The notes under the pieces were generated by a model. The model was not told the origin of the DNA. It saw nothing but the letters and a program-made list of their open reading frames with translations, and ran no database searches. The position numbers were made by a program, and so were the translations under genes. 64,000 bases of DNA, from positions 102,527,855 through 102,591,854 of the forward strand of contig CM043943.1 of the NCBI GenBank assembly GCA_014529385.2, read 5' to 3'. Source of the DNA: Adiantum capillus-veneris (lineage: Eukaryota > Streptophyta > Polypodiopsida > Polypodiales > Pteridaceae). Positions 34,134 to 43,960 of the stretch are shown here, in pieces. Numbering within the stretch: position 1 is the stretch's first letter; each line of letters opens with the position of its first letter.

Positions 34134-34958
34134 TTGAAGCAAGTGGGATCAATAACAAGGGTTAATCTAAAAGATCACACTTATAGAGATGTCATGAAAA
34201 CGCCCATACAAGAATTTGACTCAATCTCTTCGGCTGAAAGTAAGCTTCCATCTTGGTTGAACAAAGACACACCTATTTGGATGTGTGGAGCCTCAAAAAA
34301 TGAGAGCTTAAAACGAGAAGAATGTATCTTGGAAAGGGATTGCACAGATGAAGCTTATGTACCTGAACCCTTTTCGGAGCATTTGTTTGAGCCATTTGAG
34401 TGGACTCGAATTTTAGCAACAATGGATGTGTGTGTAAATACGTCTATGCCTACTCAATTTTGCAATGAGGACGGCTATGGCATAATTCCCATACAAATGA
34501 TTTCAACCCTTCACAATAAAGATGAAATTCAAGCATCCAAGGACTCAATGAAAGCTCAACAAGTCTTTTCATACCTCTATTATGATGCAACATATGAGTT
34601 AGAGGAACATTCGGCTACCTTAGAAGATTTGGGGTCGGAAAAAGGACATGTGAGAGGTAAGCTACTCATGAAAGGAAGGGAGGAAAAGTTTTTTGACTTT
34701 CCAAACCAGAAACCGAGAAGACAAAAATGGTATAGAAGAAAAAGAGACACCATAAACTTGAAATCTAAACCTATGCCATCAGTCTCTAGTAGAACACAGT
34801 TTCTGATGCAGATAGATGCACATGATTGTGTCAAAGAAAAAATCATGAGTAGATATCCTTCAAGCGAAAAGCAAGAAATATCAAAAAAATCAAGAAAAAC
34901 GAGAAAGGAAACTCAAGTAAAACCTAAATACAAGGACAAGGATTCAACCATGACATGA
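34134..34958 (+). CDS. Protease-RT spacer domain of pol
   Basis: A 274-residue stretch in the protease frame. It has acidic central text (KREECILERDCTDEAYVPEP) and a basic C-terminus (PRRQKWYRRKRD; KSRKTRKETQVKPKYKDK). I recognise no domain. It lies where other gypsy elements have a variable linker before RT. Related text (MARENNIDWAHLAETID) is present after the protease of the target remnant at 58651, so the linker is a shared feature of this group. Confidence 0.6.
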   Translation: MKQVGSITRVNLKDHTYRDVMKTPIQEFDSISSAESKLPSWLNKDTPIWMCGASKNESLKREECILERDCTDEAYVPEPFSEHLFEPFEWTRILATMDVCVNTSMPTQFCNEDGYGIIPIQMISTLHNKDEIQASKDSMKAQQVFSYLYYDATYELEEHSATLEDLGSEKGHVRGKLLMKGREEKFFDFPNQKPRRQKWYRRKRDTINLKSKPMPSVSSRTQFLMQIDAHDCVKEKIMSRYPSSEKQEISKKSRKTRKETQVKPKYKDKDSTMT

Positions 34959-35199
34959 GTTGAACGAAAAAACGAAATATCAAGAGTTAAAGAAAGCTCT
35001 AAAGGAGATGTATACCAGTGAAATGGAAACCATCGAGGAGCAAGGTAAAGATGTAATGAGTGTTCCATCCCATTACAAAAAATATACTCTCCAAGACCGA
35101 AAGATCATAGTCGAACAACCTGTCAGGAAACTAAGAAAACAGGGCGAGTCCTATGAAGGACCTGAAAACGAAAAAAGATAGATCTAGCCAAACCAAGAG

Positions 35200-35856
35200 A
35201 AGAGCATAGACCTACCTACATTGTAAACGACCTGACGGAAGAAGAAGAAGAGCTATTATTAAGCTTACTGAAAGAATACCGAGATATCTTTGCCTGGTCT
35301 TATAAGGATCTCAAGGGTGTTGATCTAGAAATCTATCAACATACTATACCTATGAGAGATGATGCGAAACCAAGCAGACAGAGGCGATATACTTATAATG
35401 AAACATTTGCCAGAAAGATCAAAGAAGAGATAGAAAAGCTCAAGGAAGCTGAATTCATTTATGAAATTGAACACACGGATTGGGTGTCTCCAATTGTGGT
35501 AGTACCCAAGAAAAATGGAAAATTAAGGGTGTGTGTCAATTTCAAGAAAGTGAATGCAGCCACCATTAGAGACAACTTTCCTCTTCCAATCATTGAGCAT
35601 GTTCTAGAACGAGTTGTGGGAAAAGAAGCTTACAACTTTTTAGATGGATTTTCGGGATACAATCAACTTTTGGTTGACCCCAAAGATTAGCATAAAACGG
35701 CCTTTGCAACTAAATGGGGTATTTTTGCCTATTGGGTTATGCCTTTTGGGTTAACTAATGCTCCTGCCACCTTTCCAAGATTGATGAGCCATGATTTTAA
35801 GGAATATCTTTGAAATTTCTTGGAAGTATATATGGATGATCTATGTGTACATTCAT
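35200..35856 (+). pseudogene. Reverse transcriptase, fingers and palm (giant element)
   Basis: Begins with LTEEEEELLLSLLKEYRDIF and AWSYKDLKGVDLEIYQHTIP. It proceeds through [52 protein letters not shown] and VYMDDLCVHS, whose YMDD is the catalytic box. TAG at 35688-35690 and TGA near 35811 interrupt it. The coding text breaks off just after the YMDD box at about 35856, where a nested element starts, and resumes at 38663. Confidence 0.88.
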
Positions 35857-36192
35857 CACCCCGGGCCATAATAATCAATATCTAATTCTCCTAAATGATT
35901 TTCTCATGTTAAACTAATCATTTAATCCCTATCGGCCACAGTAGGGATCCAAAGGAGGGAAAATAGGGATCGAAAGGGAGTGCCATCTGCAAAAGAGAAA
36001 TGTGCAAAAATGGGCTTAAAAGACCCTAAGGTTCATCCCATTAAGACTTTTAAAATGCTAAGGTTCCAAAGTTCAAAGGTGTCCAAAGGCCAAACACTAG
36101 GGAAATTGGATGCTTAGTGTGTGTCACAAAAAGTCTTTGTCAATCCCTACATAGGAGGGGGCGAGCCTTGCAAGTAGGGGATGAGAGAGAAA

Positions 36193-36229
<37 letters not shown>

Positions 36230-37431
36230 GCTCCCTTTACACAAAGGGAATGAGGGACACATGTCAGCTCCCTAGCCCAGATGCTCACAAGGTGTACCCA
36301 ATTCCTATTGGATGGCCTTGGAGGTGGACCAATGAGAATTAGGCTAGAGTAAATCTAGTTTGATTAATTTAAAAACACTTAATAAAAGAACCAATAAGAA
36401 TTAAGATCTCTAGAAGACTATTGGACAGTCTCCCAAGGGGACCAATGAGCACTCAGCAGCCCAATGGCTTGCCTGATTCCTATTGGCAAGGAGGCAAGGG
36501 GGTCCAATGAGAGTTTAGTTGAATTAAATAATTACCTAAAGCTCTCACAAAAGGGGAAAGGGGGACACATGTCATAAGGATATCACTTATGCTGCTTAAT
36601 TACAATTGGCTAAGTTGGGGAGGTCCAATAGGATGCTAGCAAGAGAAAATAGCAAGAGGGGTCGACCAACAGAGAGAGAGAGAGAGAGGGTGCTGATTTT
36701 GGCAAGGCATTATCACACACACACTCACACAATCTCATGTGTAAAGTAAAGAAGACTCTCTTTCCTGCTCAAGCTTTAATGGAAAGCTTATCACCTACTC
36801 CAAGCTTGTGAGAAGGAAGGCCTACAGCAACAACTCTTGGCTTTGTGATGCAAATCCAACCAAGAGCCAAGCTTCAATGCATGCTCATCTCCTCTACCAT
36901 GCTAATTACTAAGCTAAGCTATTCTAATATGAGTGATTATGTGAGGAGATGTACATCTTTCTCGTAAGAATACTCCTTCTTCCTCTCAATCTACTCTGAT
37001 ACCCCGCTAGCTCTCACCATCTTCGAAGGTGTGTGAGGTCTTGGGTCTGAGACCGTGAGGGAATTGATGTTGTGTTTGATAAGTGTTTTGTGTAGTGCAT
37101 GAAGTTTCCATCTTCATTGCACTAGCTAGTATTGAAGGAACACAAGAAATTGTATTGTAAAATGTCTCTCTTGATGGGAGAAACTATAATACAAAGCCTT
37201 TTGGAGGGGGGACCGGCTCCATGGAAATCCGGTCCTCAACTGATGTCAATTGCTTAATTTCTCTCTCTTTTGAAGTTTTGTTCATGCTATCTAACTAGGT
37301 GTTATGCTTTTTGTTGCTCTCTCCACCCAAGCACTCTTGTTAATCTCATTAGGAATCTATTCTAATGAAATGCTCACTATGTTCATGCTATTTTCCGCTA
37401 CACACAAGTTACTAGGCCATTAAATGTTACA
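35856..37431 (+). repeat. 5' LTR of element 9
   Basis: It ends AAATGTTACA directly before the PBS. The left limit is inferred from where RT coding stops. It contains a (CA)15 run (36199-36228), a GA run (about 36670-36688) and a dense group of CCAAT/ATTGG motifs (36307-36629). The reverse complement of much of it is seen at 20130-21810. Confidence 0.78.
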
Positions 37432-37432
37432 T

Positions 37433-37444
37433 TGGTATCAGAGC
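37433..37444 (+). promoter_or_regulatory. Initiator-Met primer binding site (element 9)
   Basis: TGGTATCAGAGC, an exact 12-base match to the complement of the 3' end of plant initiator methionine tRNA, one base after the LTR end. Confidence 0.93.
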
Positions 37445-37847
37445 ACAAGGTTTCTCTTTTCTTGCTCAAGAAGGGAGTTCCTCAAGCTAGCTATAAATGG
37501 TTGGTACTAATATTGCATGTGAGTAAGTAGAATAGGGATTTTTCATCCTTGCAGTGCGCCTGCGTTTGTGTAGTTAACGGGGCATCATCGTCGAGAGCTA
37601 TGGTCTTAATAGTGGAGTCCTATGGGGCTTGCCTATGGCTTAACCACTATTGAGCTATTAGAAGCTTCACAGGAGCAGGTGTTGTTTTGGTGTTGAATGA
37701 CCCTCTCTTCTATTCCTTGCAATTAATGGTATTTGAGCCACGGGTACAGTAGCTTGAGTGCTTTTTCTAAAGGGTTAAAGAGGAGAAGCAACTAGGGCTT
37801 GAAGTGTCAAAGTACACCTAAAAAGTTTACACCTAAAAGTTGTTAGA

Positions 37848-38662
37848 ATGGCTAACAATAGTAAAGAGAGTGAAATTAATGTTGATAACTTTGATTTTGC
37901 TAATGAGCAAGCTACTAATGATGCCCCGATGCTTGTTAACTATCTTGTTTCTAGGCTTCGACAAGCCATGGGCAATCCATCCCTCCAAAGTGAAGTGCAA
38001 TTGCAGCTTCGTGCTCATGGGATTCTCCAAGCTCCCCACCATGACGAGAAAACACCTAGAAAGCCTCCTTGTGAGACTTCCAAAAGAGGTCTCTCTCCGA
38101 TTCGGGGAGAAGAAGAAGATCCCTATGAAGGTGCTTGATGACGCATCTCCTTCTCAAATGAGAATTCAAGAGCCTCCACCGAAGGAACGAGAAAGAAGTG
38201 AATCTCTCGCCACCTCGGTGGAGATGGCTCCACGAAGACGGTGGGCTAAACGCTCTCCAGCACCTCCAAAACGAAGAAGACCATCGCATACTTCTCCACA
38301 CCATACTTCAAAGAGGGATGACAAAAAGCAAGAGAACAAAAAGGTGAGAAAGAGGACACTCTCTTCTCCATCTTCTTCATCCTCTTCCTCTTATGAAAGT
38401 GATGGTGAAGACAAAGAATATCAAGGAAAGAAGAAGGCGAGAAAGAGGTCACCCTCTTCTCCATCTTCCTCAAATTCTTCATCTTGTGAAGAAAGTGATG
38501 GTGCAACCTTTGAACCATCAAAAAGAAGAGGCCATCGGAAATCCTATGCCACATGGAAGAGGTCATCCAAGATCAAGAAATTCAAAGAGGGAGGGAAGAG
38601 CATCTCTTTCCTTACCTATGATGGCACTTTTGGTGCTACGGACAAAGTCTTGGCCTTTATCC
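37848..38662 (+). pseudogene. Gag N-terminal region, Ser/Arg-rich, truncated (element 9)
   Basis: The start MANNSKESEINVDNFDF (37848) reads to about 38115. A frame change leads to a basic, serine-rich region with two similar blocks (KKVRKRTLSSPSSSSSSSYE and KKARKRSPSSPSSSNSSSCE) and then FKEGGKSISFLTYDGTFGAT, the opening of a capsid domain. Coding breaks at 38662, where the text switches to the giant element's RT in another frame. The serine/arginine blocks look like splicing-factor RS domains and may bind RNA. Confidence 0.75.
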
Positions 38663-38835
38663 TGAAAAGTGCACATTCATGGGCAGACAAGGAAAAATTC
38701 TTGGACATATAGTGTCTAAAAATGGCACAACTATTGATATGGATAAAATTCATATTATTATTAAATTGCCTAGACCGACTACAGTTAAAGGGGTTCAAGA
38801 TTTTATGGGATATTGTGGACATTACAGACGATCTA
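38663..38835 (+). pseudogene. RT thumb of the giant element, resumed
   Basis: PEKCTFMGRQGKILGHIVSK followed by IKLPRPTTVKGVQDFMGYCG and HYRR. These are the canonical gypsy RT thumb motifs that follow the YxDD box. They prove that 35856 and 38662 are the two edges of one insertion. Confidence 0.88.
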
Positions 38836-38939
38836 CCAGATGCATGTATGTTCTCTGTGGAAATGATACAGTTTCATTGATGACCATATCTCAAGTGGAT
38901 TTACAAATACCACTTCCTATTACAACTGGATTAATTGAG

Positions 38940-39310
38940 CAATCGGCTATGTATCAATTACTAGCTGGAAGGTTATACAAAAGAAATTGAGATGGCATAT
39001 TGCTTTTGTGTAGTGATCCTAAGGAGAAAACCCAATACCTAAGTCAAGCACATATTACCATAGTGGGACTTCACTTTGAGAAAGACCAAACTATGCAACG
39101 GGTCTTGAGACTTGGAGTATTTGGCCAGCCATGAGGAGTGATGTTCACTCATTTCTAAAAAAATATCCTCAATTCCAGAAACAAGCACCCATACCTCATG
39201 TGATACTGTTCCAAATATCACTCGTTCCTAAGTGGAGTAACTATCTAGTGACTTGCGTATCAAACGAAACATTTCCTGAGGATATGAGTAAATGCCGTCA
39301 AAGAGCAATT
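38940..39310 (+). pseudogene. First, degraded HHCC-like module before integrase
   Basis: The text LLAGRLYKRN*DGILLLCSD, then QAHITIVGLHFEKDQTMQR and, after a frameshift, WPAMRSDVHSFLKKYPQFQK matches the plan of a gypsy integrase zinc module (H-X6-H, WP, CxxC), with the cysteines changed to Tyr and Phe. A second, better module follows at 39350. No RNase H domain fits in the ~125 bases between thumb and this module. Confidence 0.6.
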
Positions 39311-39313
39311 TAA

Positions 39314-39870
39314 ACTGAAGCAAGAGACTATGCTCTTATTGGAAACCAATTGTATCGAAGAGGAAAGGATCAACATTTGCGTCTTTGTGCAAATGAAGAT
39401 GAATATATTCCCATTATAGAACAAGCACATGTTGGATTAGCTAGAGGTCATTTTTCTAGTGAAACCACCGCAAGAGCAATCTTGATGGCAAGCATATGGT
39501 GGCCAACACTTTTTGCAGATGCCAAAGAATTTGTTTGAAGGTGTGATGCATGTCAACGAGCAAAAATACCAACCCGTGTAGATAGCATGCCTTTAAGACC
39601 AATGGTGGGGTTTAGAGCTTTTGCAAAATGGGGTATAGACTTTGTTGGGCCAATACAACCACTTGCTTAGAGAACCCAAGCTCAATATATCACTGTAGAT
39701 ACGGACTATTTGACCAAGTGGGCAGAGGCTAAAGCAACCCAAAAGAATGATGCCAAAACCACAACCGCATTCTTGTTCGAGAAGGTATTCACAAGATATG
39801 GACTGCCAATAGAAATTGCCAGTGATAGGGGAACTCATTTCCTCAATGAGGTAATTGAAATGAATGTATG
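39314..39870 (+). pseudogene. Integrase HHCC module and first part of core (giant element)
   Basis: YRRGKDQHLRLC, then QAHVGLARGHFSSETTARAI, WWPTLFADAKEFV, a stop, and RCDACQRAK give the zinc module. WGIDFVGPIQPL (first catalytic Asp), VDTDYLTKWAEAKA and EIASDRGTHFLNEVIEMN (second Asp) give the core. It is cut at 39870 by element 10 and resumes at 49277. Confidence 0.88.
39866..39870. repeat. Target site duplication of element 10, left copy
   Basis: GTATG precedes the LTR start at 39871; ATATG follows the other LTR at 49277-49281. Four of five bases agree, as expected for an older 5-bp duplication. Confidence 0.85.
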
Positions 39871-40999
39871 TGTGAGGGCCATACCCAGACTCGACCCTAC
39901 TCACCTCCCTCAGTCCTCTAGACCGTTCGAGGGAATGACGTAGATCTATCTGCAGGTATCCCTCCCAATTGGGACCAACACTCAGACAGGACTCTAGTCT
40001 ATCTTGAATGCCAACCCAAGGGGGTACATCCCTTACTTCAATGATTCTATCCGCTTCTCATAATCAATCTGTCCTTGACAGCTTTCTGCACCCAAAATCG
40101 TGGTCCTTAGTCTTGATTCTCTTTATCTTTAACTTGAGGATCTGCTCTTGCTTTCTTGTTCTCCCTTGGTTCATGGCAATAACCCCTTTTTCTTGACAAG
40201 CAGGCATGGCAGTTATCACTTTCCCCTAAGAAGAGGGATCTTGCAATCCTACCTGGTCTTGCTCGTCCCCGACTACCCATTTTTATCCCACGTAGTCCTA
40301 GCGTTTAACATAAAATTTTAAAATCAACATCCGGCCCTATGACCCTCTGGATCCGCCCACCCACCGAACCATTTCATGAAAATCACTTCCCGAGGTAGTA
40401 CTTAACTACACAATCAGGAAGACAGTAGTCTATCAGACATCATCAAACAACAAGCAGCATGCAATCTGTTGCATACCCTCGTTCAGGGCAATTCATCTGG
40501 TTGTTCCCACCAGATCTTTATTTAGAAACTTTTAATTCATTTCCTTTCCTTTATCTGCTATATTTATCAACCTTAATTCCTACTTTCATTAATTATCTAC
40601 CAGCCAAGTTTATTTAGAAAATACAAGCGAGTTTTTGCCATAGGCATTTGATGGTTAATGTCTCTTCGGAAATGCCAACTTTTTTTAAAGTTCAATACCC
40701 GTTTTGTACGATTCCCACATTTTTGTAATCCTTTGCCATCCATGGGGCATCTCTATGGAAGCTTGTAGAGTTTTCGGTTCAAACAACACGGAGATCAATT
40801 CCGTGAACTTATCCCCTATCTCCCCCATCCCGTATTTGTAAACAAACTTGAAATTGAAAACTTTAGAAATACTCTTCCATACCAAAAATTGAACTACTTC
40901 TATCGAGCTTAGACAACTACTCTTTTCTTATGGTGCCTAACTTTCCATTTTAGAAAGCTAGAAGGTCATCCTATAATTTATGAGTTTTTAAGCTTTCCA

Positions 41000-41330
41000 T
41001 TAAAGCTTAAACCTAAAATACAAAGTAGTCACTAAAGTTTACAGCTAAGTGCAAAGTTACCATGAAAGCTTAGTTTACGAGAGCAAATCTACCTTTGAAG
41101 CTTAACTTTATGATGCGTAGATACTCATTTCACTTAACCCTAATTGCAAGGTTTCCATTAAAGCTTAAAACCTAAAAATGCAAGGTAATCACTAAAGCTT
41201 ACATCTAAGTGCAAAGTTACCATTAAAGCTTAGCTTACGAGTGAAAATCTACCTTTGAAGCTTAACTTTATGATACATAACTACTATTAATACTTAACCC
41301 TAATTCCAAGGTTACCATTAAAGCTTAAAC
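41000..41330. repeat. 160-bp tandem repeat, two units (left LTR of element 10)
   Basis: The marker TTGAAGCTTAACTTTATGAT occurs at 41095 and 41255, 160 bases apart. Each unit alternates ACCATTAAAGCTTA, TGCAAGGTAATCACTAAAG and TTACATCTAAGTGCAAAG blocks. The right LTR has six units. Confidence 0.9.
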
Positions 41331-41696
41331 CTAAAATGATGCACATAAACCTTCCTAGTATTAAAACACATGGATTAATAATCTTACTAGAAATGAAGAT
41401 TACCTCCTCTAAGCAAGAGGGAAGTGGGGTTGAAGTCCTTCTTGAAGAGATGTGAGGCTCAAGGAGGAAGGAAAGAGATTTAGGGTGAAGAGGAAGGAGA
41501 GAGGAGCTTCTTCACAAAACCCTCAAGGGTTTGGCCTTCAAGAGAGGGAGAGAGCAAGAGCAAGGTTTAATGGAAACCTTGATTTACTTAAGCATAGTCT
41601 TGAGCATGGCAAATATGCAAGTAGCTTAGCAATATGTATGTCTAAAATTACAAAGGAGAGGGGATGCTTATATAGGAAATGGTGGGTGGAAATTTC

Positions 41697-41850
41697 TTCT
41701 CAAATCCTATTGAACCCGAATTTCTCTTCTCAATTCCTATTGGACCCCAAATTCTCTTATCAAATGCTATTGGACCCTATTTCTCTTCTCAAATGCTATT
41801 GGACCCCAATTCTCTTCTTAATTCCTATTGGACCCCAATTTTCTTCTTAG
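41697..41850 (-). promoter_or_regulatory. Five 29-30-bp repeats with CCAAT boxes next to TATA (left LTR)
   Basis: Each unit reads, on the minus strand, GGGTCCAATAGCATTTGAGA or close to it. Markers TCCTAT/TGCTAT lie at 41705, 41735, 41765, 41794 and 41823. Four of five hold an intact CCAAT. On the minus strand they sit immediately upstream of the TATATAAGC box at 41674-41666, as promoter elements would. The same array is in the right LTR (48835-48990). Confidence 0.75.
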
Positions 41851-42135
41851 TTCGTATCTCTTAACTTTATCTTTCAATCAAGTTAGGCCCCTTTTCTCCT
41901 AGTTTCCGATCTAGATCAGTTCGCATGCAGCTTTTGACGAAGAAGTATAAAAATAGTCTTAATCTTTTTGGAAAAATATAGGGATGACGTAATTTCTTAT
42001 CCGAAATATCCTTGTTTTTTCATTCTAGAGTAAAGTCTCGTCCGCCTGAATTCTTTGTCGATCTTGCTTCTTCTAAATTATTTTCTAGGCTGAAGAAGTT
42101 CTAAATGGCTCTAGGGTTTAGGGAGGGACCTTACA

Positions 42136-43050
42136 AACTCCCCAACAAAAAGAAAGGGTTGTCCTCAGCTCAGGACATGCTTTAGAGAGAGCCAGACTCG
42201 ATCTTCGGTCAGATCTTCGGTCAACTTATGATTGAAGATGGTCAGTAACTTTAGGGTATTTAGATTAAAGGACACAGAAATTGGTATGGGCCTTAAATAA
42301 TACCCTTCTTTTGTATTTGTAGTGCTGACTCAAAAGCCTTAATCATAAAGAAGTCTTAATTACTCGGGGTTACTTTAATTACTGAGTATGATCTTACTCA
42401 ACAAGGTATTTTTCCTTTGGTGTGACCGGATTGTGTTTCTCATGTTAGGTCTGAAGAACATTTCTTCACTTCGCTCTCTATCTAGTCTTAATACGCTTTG
42501 TAAAAATCTTACCATTCTTACCTAGACTTTAACTTTTTCCATTTTGAGCGTTGACTCATTTCATTATTAATATCATCCAACTGGTACCATGTTCTTGACA
42601 GTTAAAGGATTTCATAGTGATCTTTCAATTAATCTTGCAATATTTCCTCCCTTGTGTACCCAATTTATTTTCTCCATCCTTATTTCTCTTTTGTCTATAG
42701 CTTATTGTCTCGTCTTTCACTTGGTAATCAGATATTTCACGTATCGTGACAACTAGACTTGTAAAACACCATAGACGATTTAAATCTCAAAAGAATTAAC
42801 TCAGTAGAGATGATTGAATTCCATACATATAATGATTGATTAAATTCGCATAAAAATTACATCAAAAGTACCATCGATATCTTGAAGAATAATTATAAGT
42901 TGTTCCGAAGAACCAACCAAAATTATGATCAAGGGTTTGGACAAAAAGGAGATATTGATTTGATTCCAAAAGGTCCACAATATCTGAATGCAAGCTTACA
43001 CAATTTCCCTAGCTTTAAGGATCTACGTTTGGGTTTGACTCTGAGGAAAA
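42136..43050. other. 3' non-coding part of element 10
   Basis: Next to the left LTR the minus strand reads GTTGGGGAGTT, a short polypurine tract. The rest, up to the integrase end, has no recognised coding text. Confidence 0.55.
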
Positions 43051-43051
43051 C

Positions 43052-43960
43052 TTATTCGCCTTCGCTAAAGCTTCTAGTGGAGCGCTGAAGATCAACGTAG
43101 CTCTTCTGCCTATCACTAGCTCTCTTCAGGTCGTCTCTAATGACTAGAAGTTGATGATCTATCTCTTCTAGGGTAGACTTAGCGGCAGGAACATGAAGAG
43201 CTGAGTCAGCTAATCGAAGAGGGACTAAACATTCCTGACCATACAATGCTTTAAAGGGTGACATTCTGAGGCTGTGATGGTGAGAAGAGTTATAAGCAAA
43301 CTCAACTAGGGAAAGAAACTTGATCCATTGCTGGGGATGTTGGTTGCAGTATGCTCGAAGCATATCTTCAATGACTTGATTCACCCGCTCAGTTTGACCA
43401 TCAGTCTTTGGATGATATGTTCAGCTAAGATTTAGTTGGGTACCCAGAGATCAAAACATGGCTTGCCAAAACTTAGAAGTAAATTTGGCATCCCGATCAC
43501 TGATGATTCTTGCAGGGATTCCATGTAATCTTATTAAATCTTTCACAAATACTTGGACTATGTCGATGGCGACGATTGTCTGCTTGACTGCAATTAGATG
43601 AGCCACCTTAGTGAGCTTATCTACTATGATAAAAATAGAATCATAGTTTCCATTTGTCTTTGGAAGACCATGACAAAGTCCATACTCAGACATTCCCACT
43701 TCATCTGAGGAATATCTAGGGATTGAATCTTTCTAGGTAGTAAGAAGACCATCTGCTAAGGTATAGTCAGTTAAGTGTTCCCTCGGGTTCTGAGCTTGAA
43801 TCTCTTGCAGAGAGGTCTAAAATAGGGTCTACTTGAATTTCTTATTGAACTTCCTCGGGTAAAGAAGATCTAAGGAGTGAATTAGTCAGGGTTGACAGGA
43901 CTCTTGGTCAAGAGGTTTTTGAGTCTATTGAAGGCAGCATCTCTCCTCAACAAAAAAAAA
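43052..43960 (-). pseudogene. RNase H connection and integrase of element 10 (fragments)
   Basis: Reading leftward: AAFNRLKNLLTKSPVNPD (RT/RNase H connection, about 43955-43895), then a gap without RNase H. The integrase core comes next (43699-43451: YDSIFIIVDKLTKVAHLI with the first Asp region, RIISDRDAKFTSKFWQAMF with the second). The C-terminal half (43384-43052) reads MNQVIEDMLRAYCNQHPQQW and NSSHHHSLRMSPFKALYGQE. The joint around 43390-43440 holds the shifted QLNLS and TDGQTERVNQ-like text. The HHCC module is missing. It is inactive. Confidence 0.85.

Larger units (their letters stand above)
35856..38662 (+). mobile_element. Element 9: gypsy fragment nested in the giant element's RT
   Basis: It interrupts RT between the YMDD box and the thumb. 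It consists of a 5' LTR, an initiator-Met PBS (37433-37444), a leader and the first part of gag, and stops abruptly at 38662 where RT resumes. No 3' LTR or pol is present. About 25 residues of RT are also missing at the junction, judging from the family's usual length. A deletion after insertion removed the rest. Confidence 0.85.
39871..42135 (-). repeat. 3' LTR of element 10 (2265 bp)
   Basis: The plus strand reads TGTGAGGGCCATACCC...GGACCTTACA. It aligns with 45752-49276 over both ends. It has two 160-bp units and five 30-bp CCAAT-containing units, with a minus-strand TATATAAGC box at 41674-41666. Apparent ORFs here (for example 41452-41864) are readings of the repeats. Confidence 0.92.

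Noticed and set aside
37840-38712. A single 290-residue ORF
   Set aside because: Its first part is an off-frame reading of gag and its last 16 residues are off-frame RT beyond the nested junction at 38662. Only the middle is real gag.
41452-41864. 132-residue and overlapping ORFs with a repeated PIGP or LLDP motif
   Set aside because: They read through the 30-bp CCAAT repeats of an LTR. The same happens at 48779-49004, and frames differ between the two copies.
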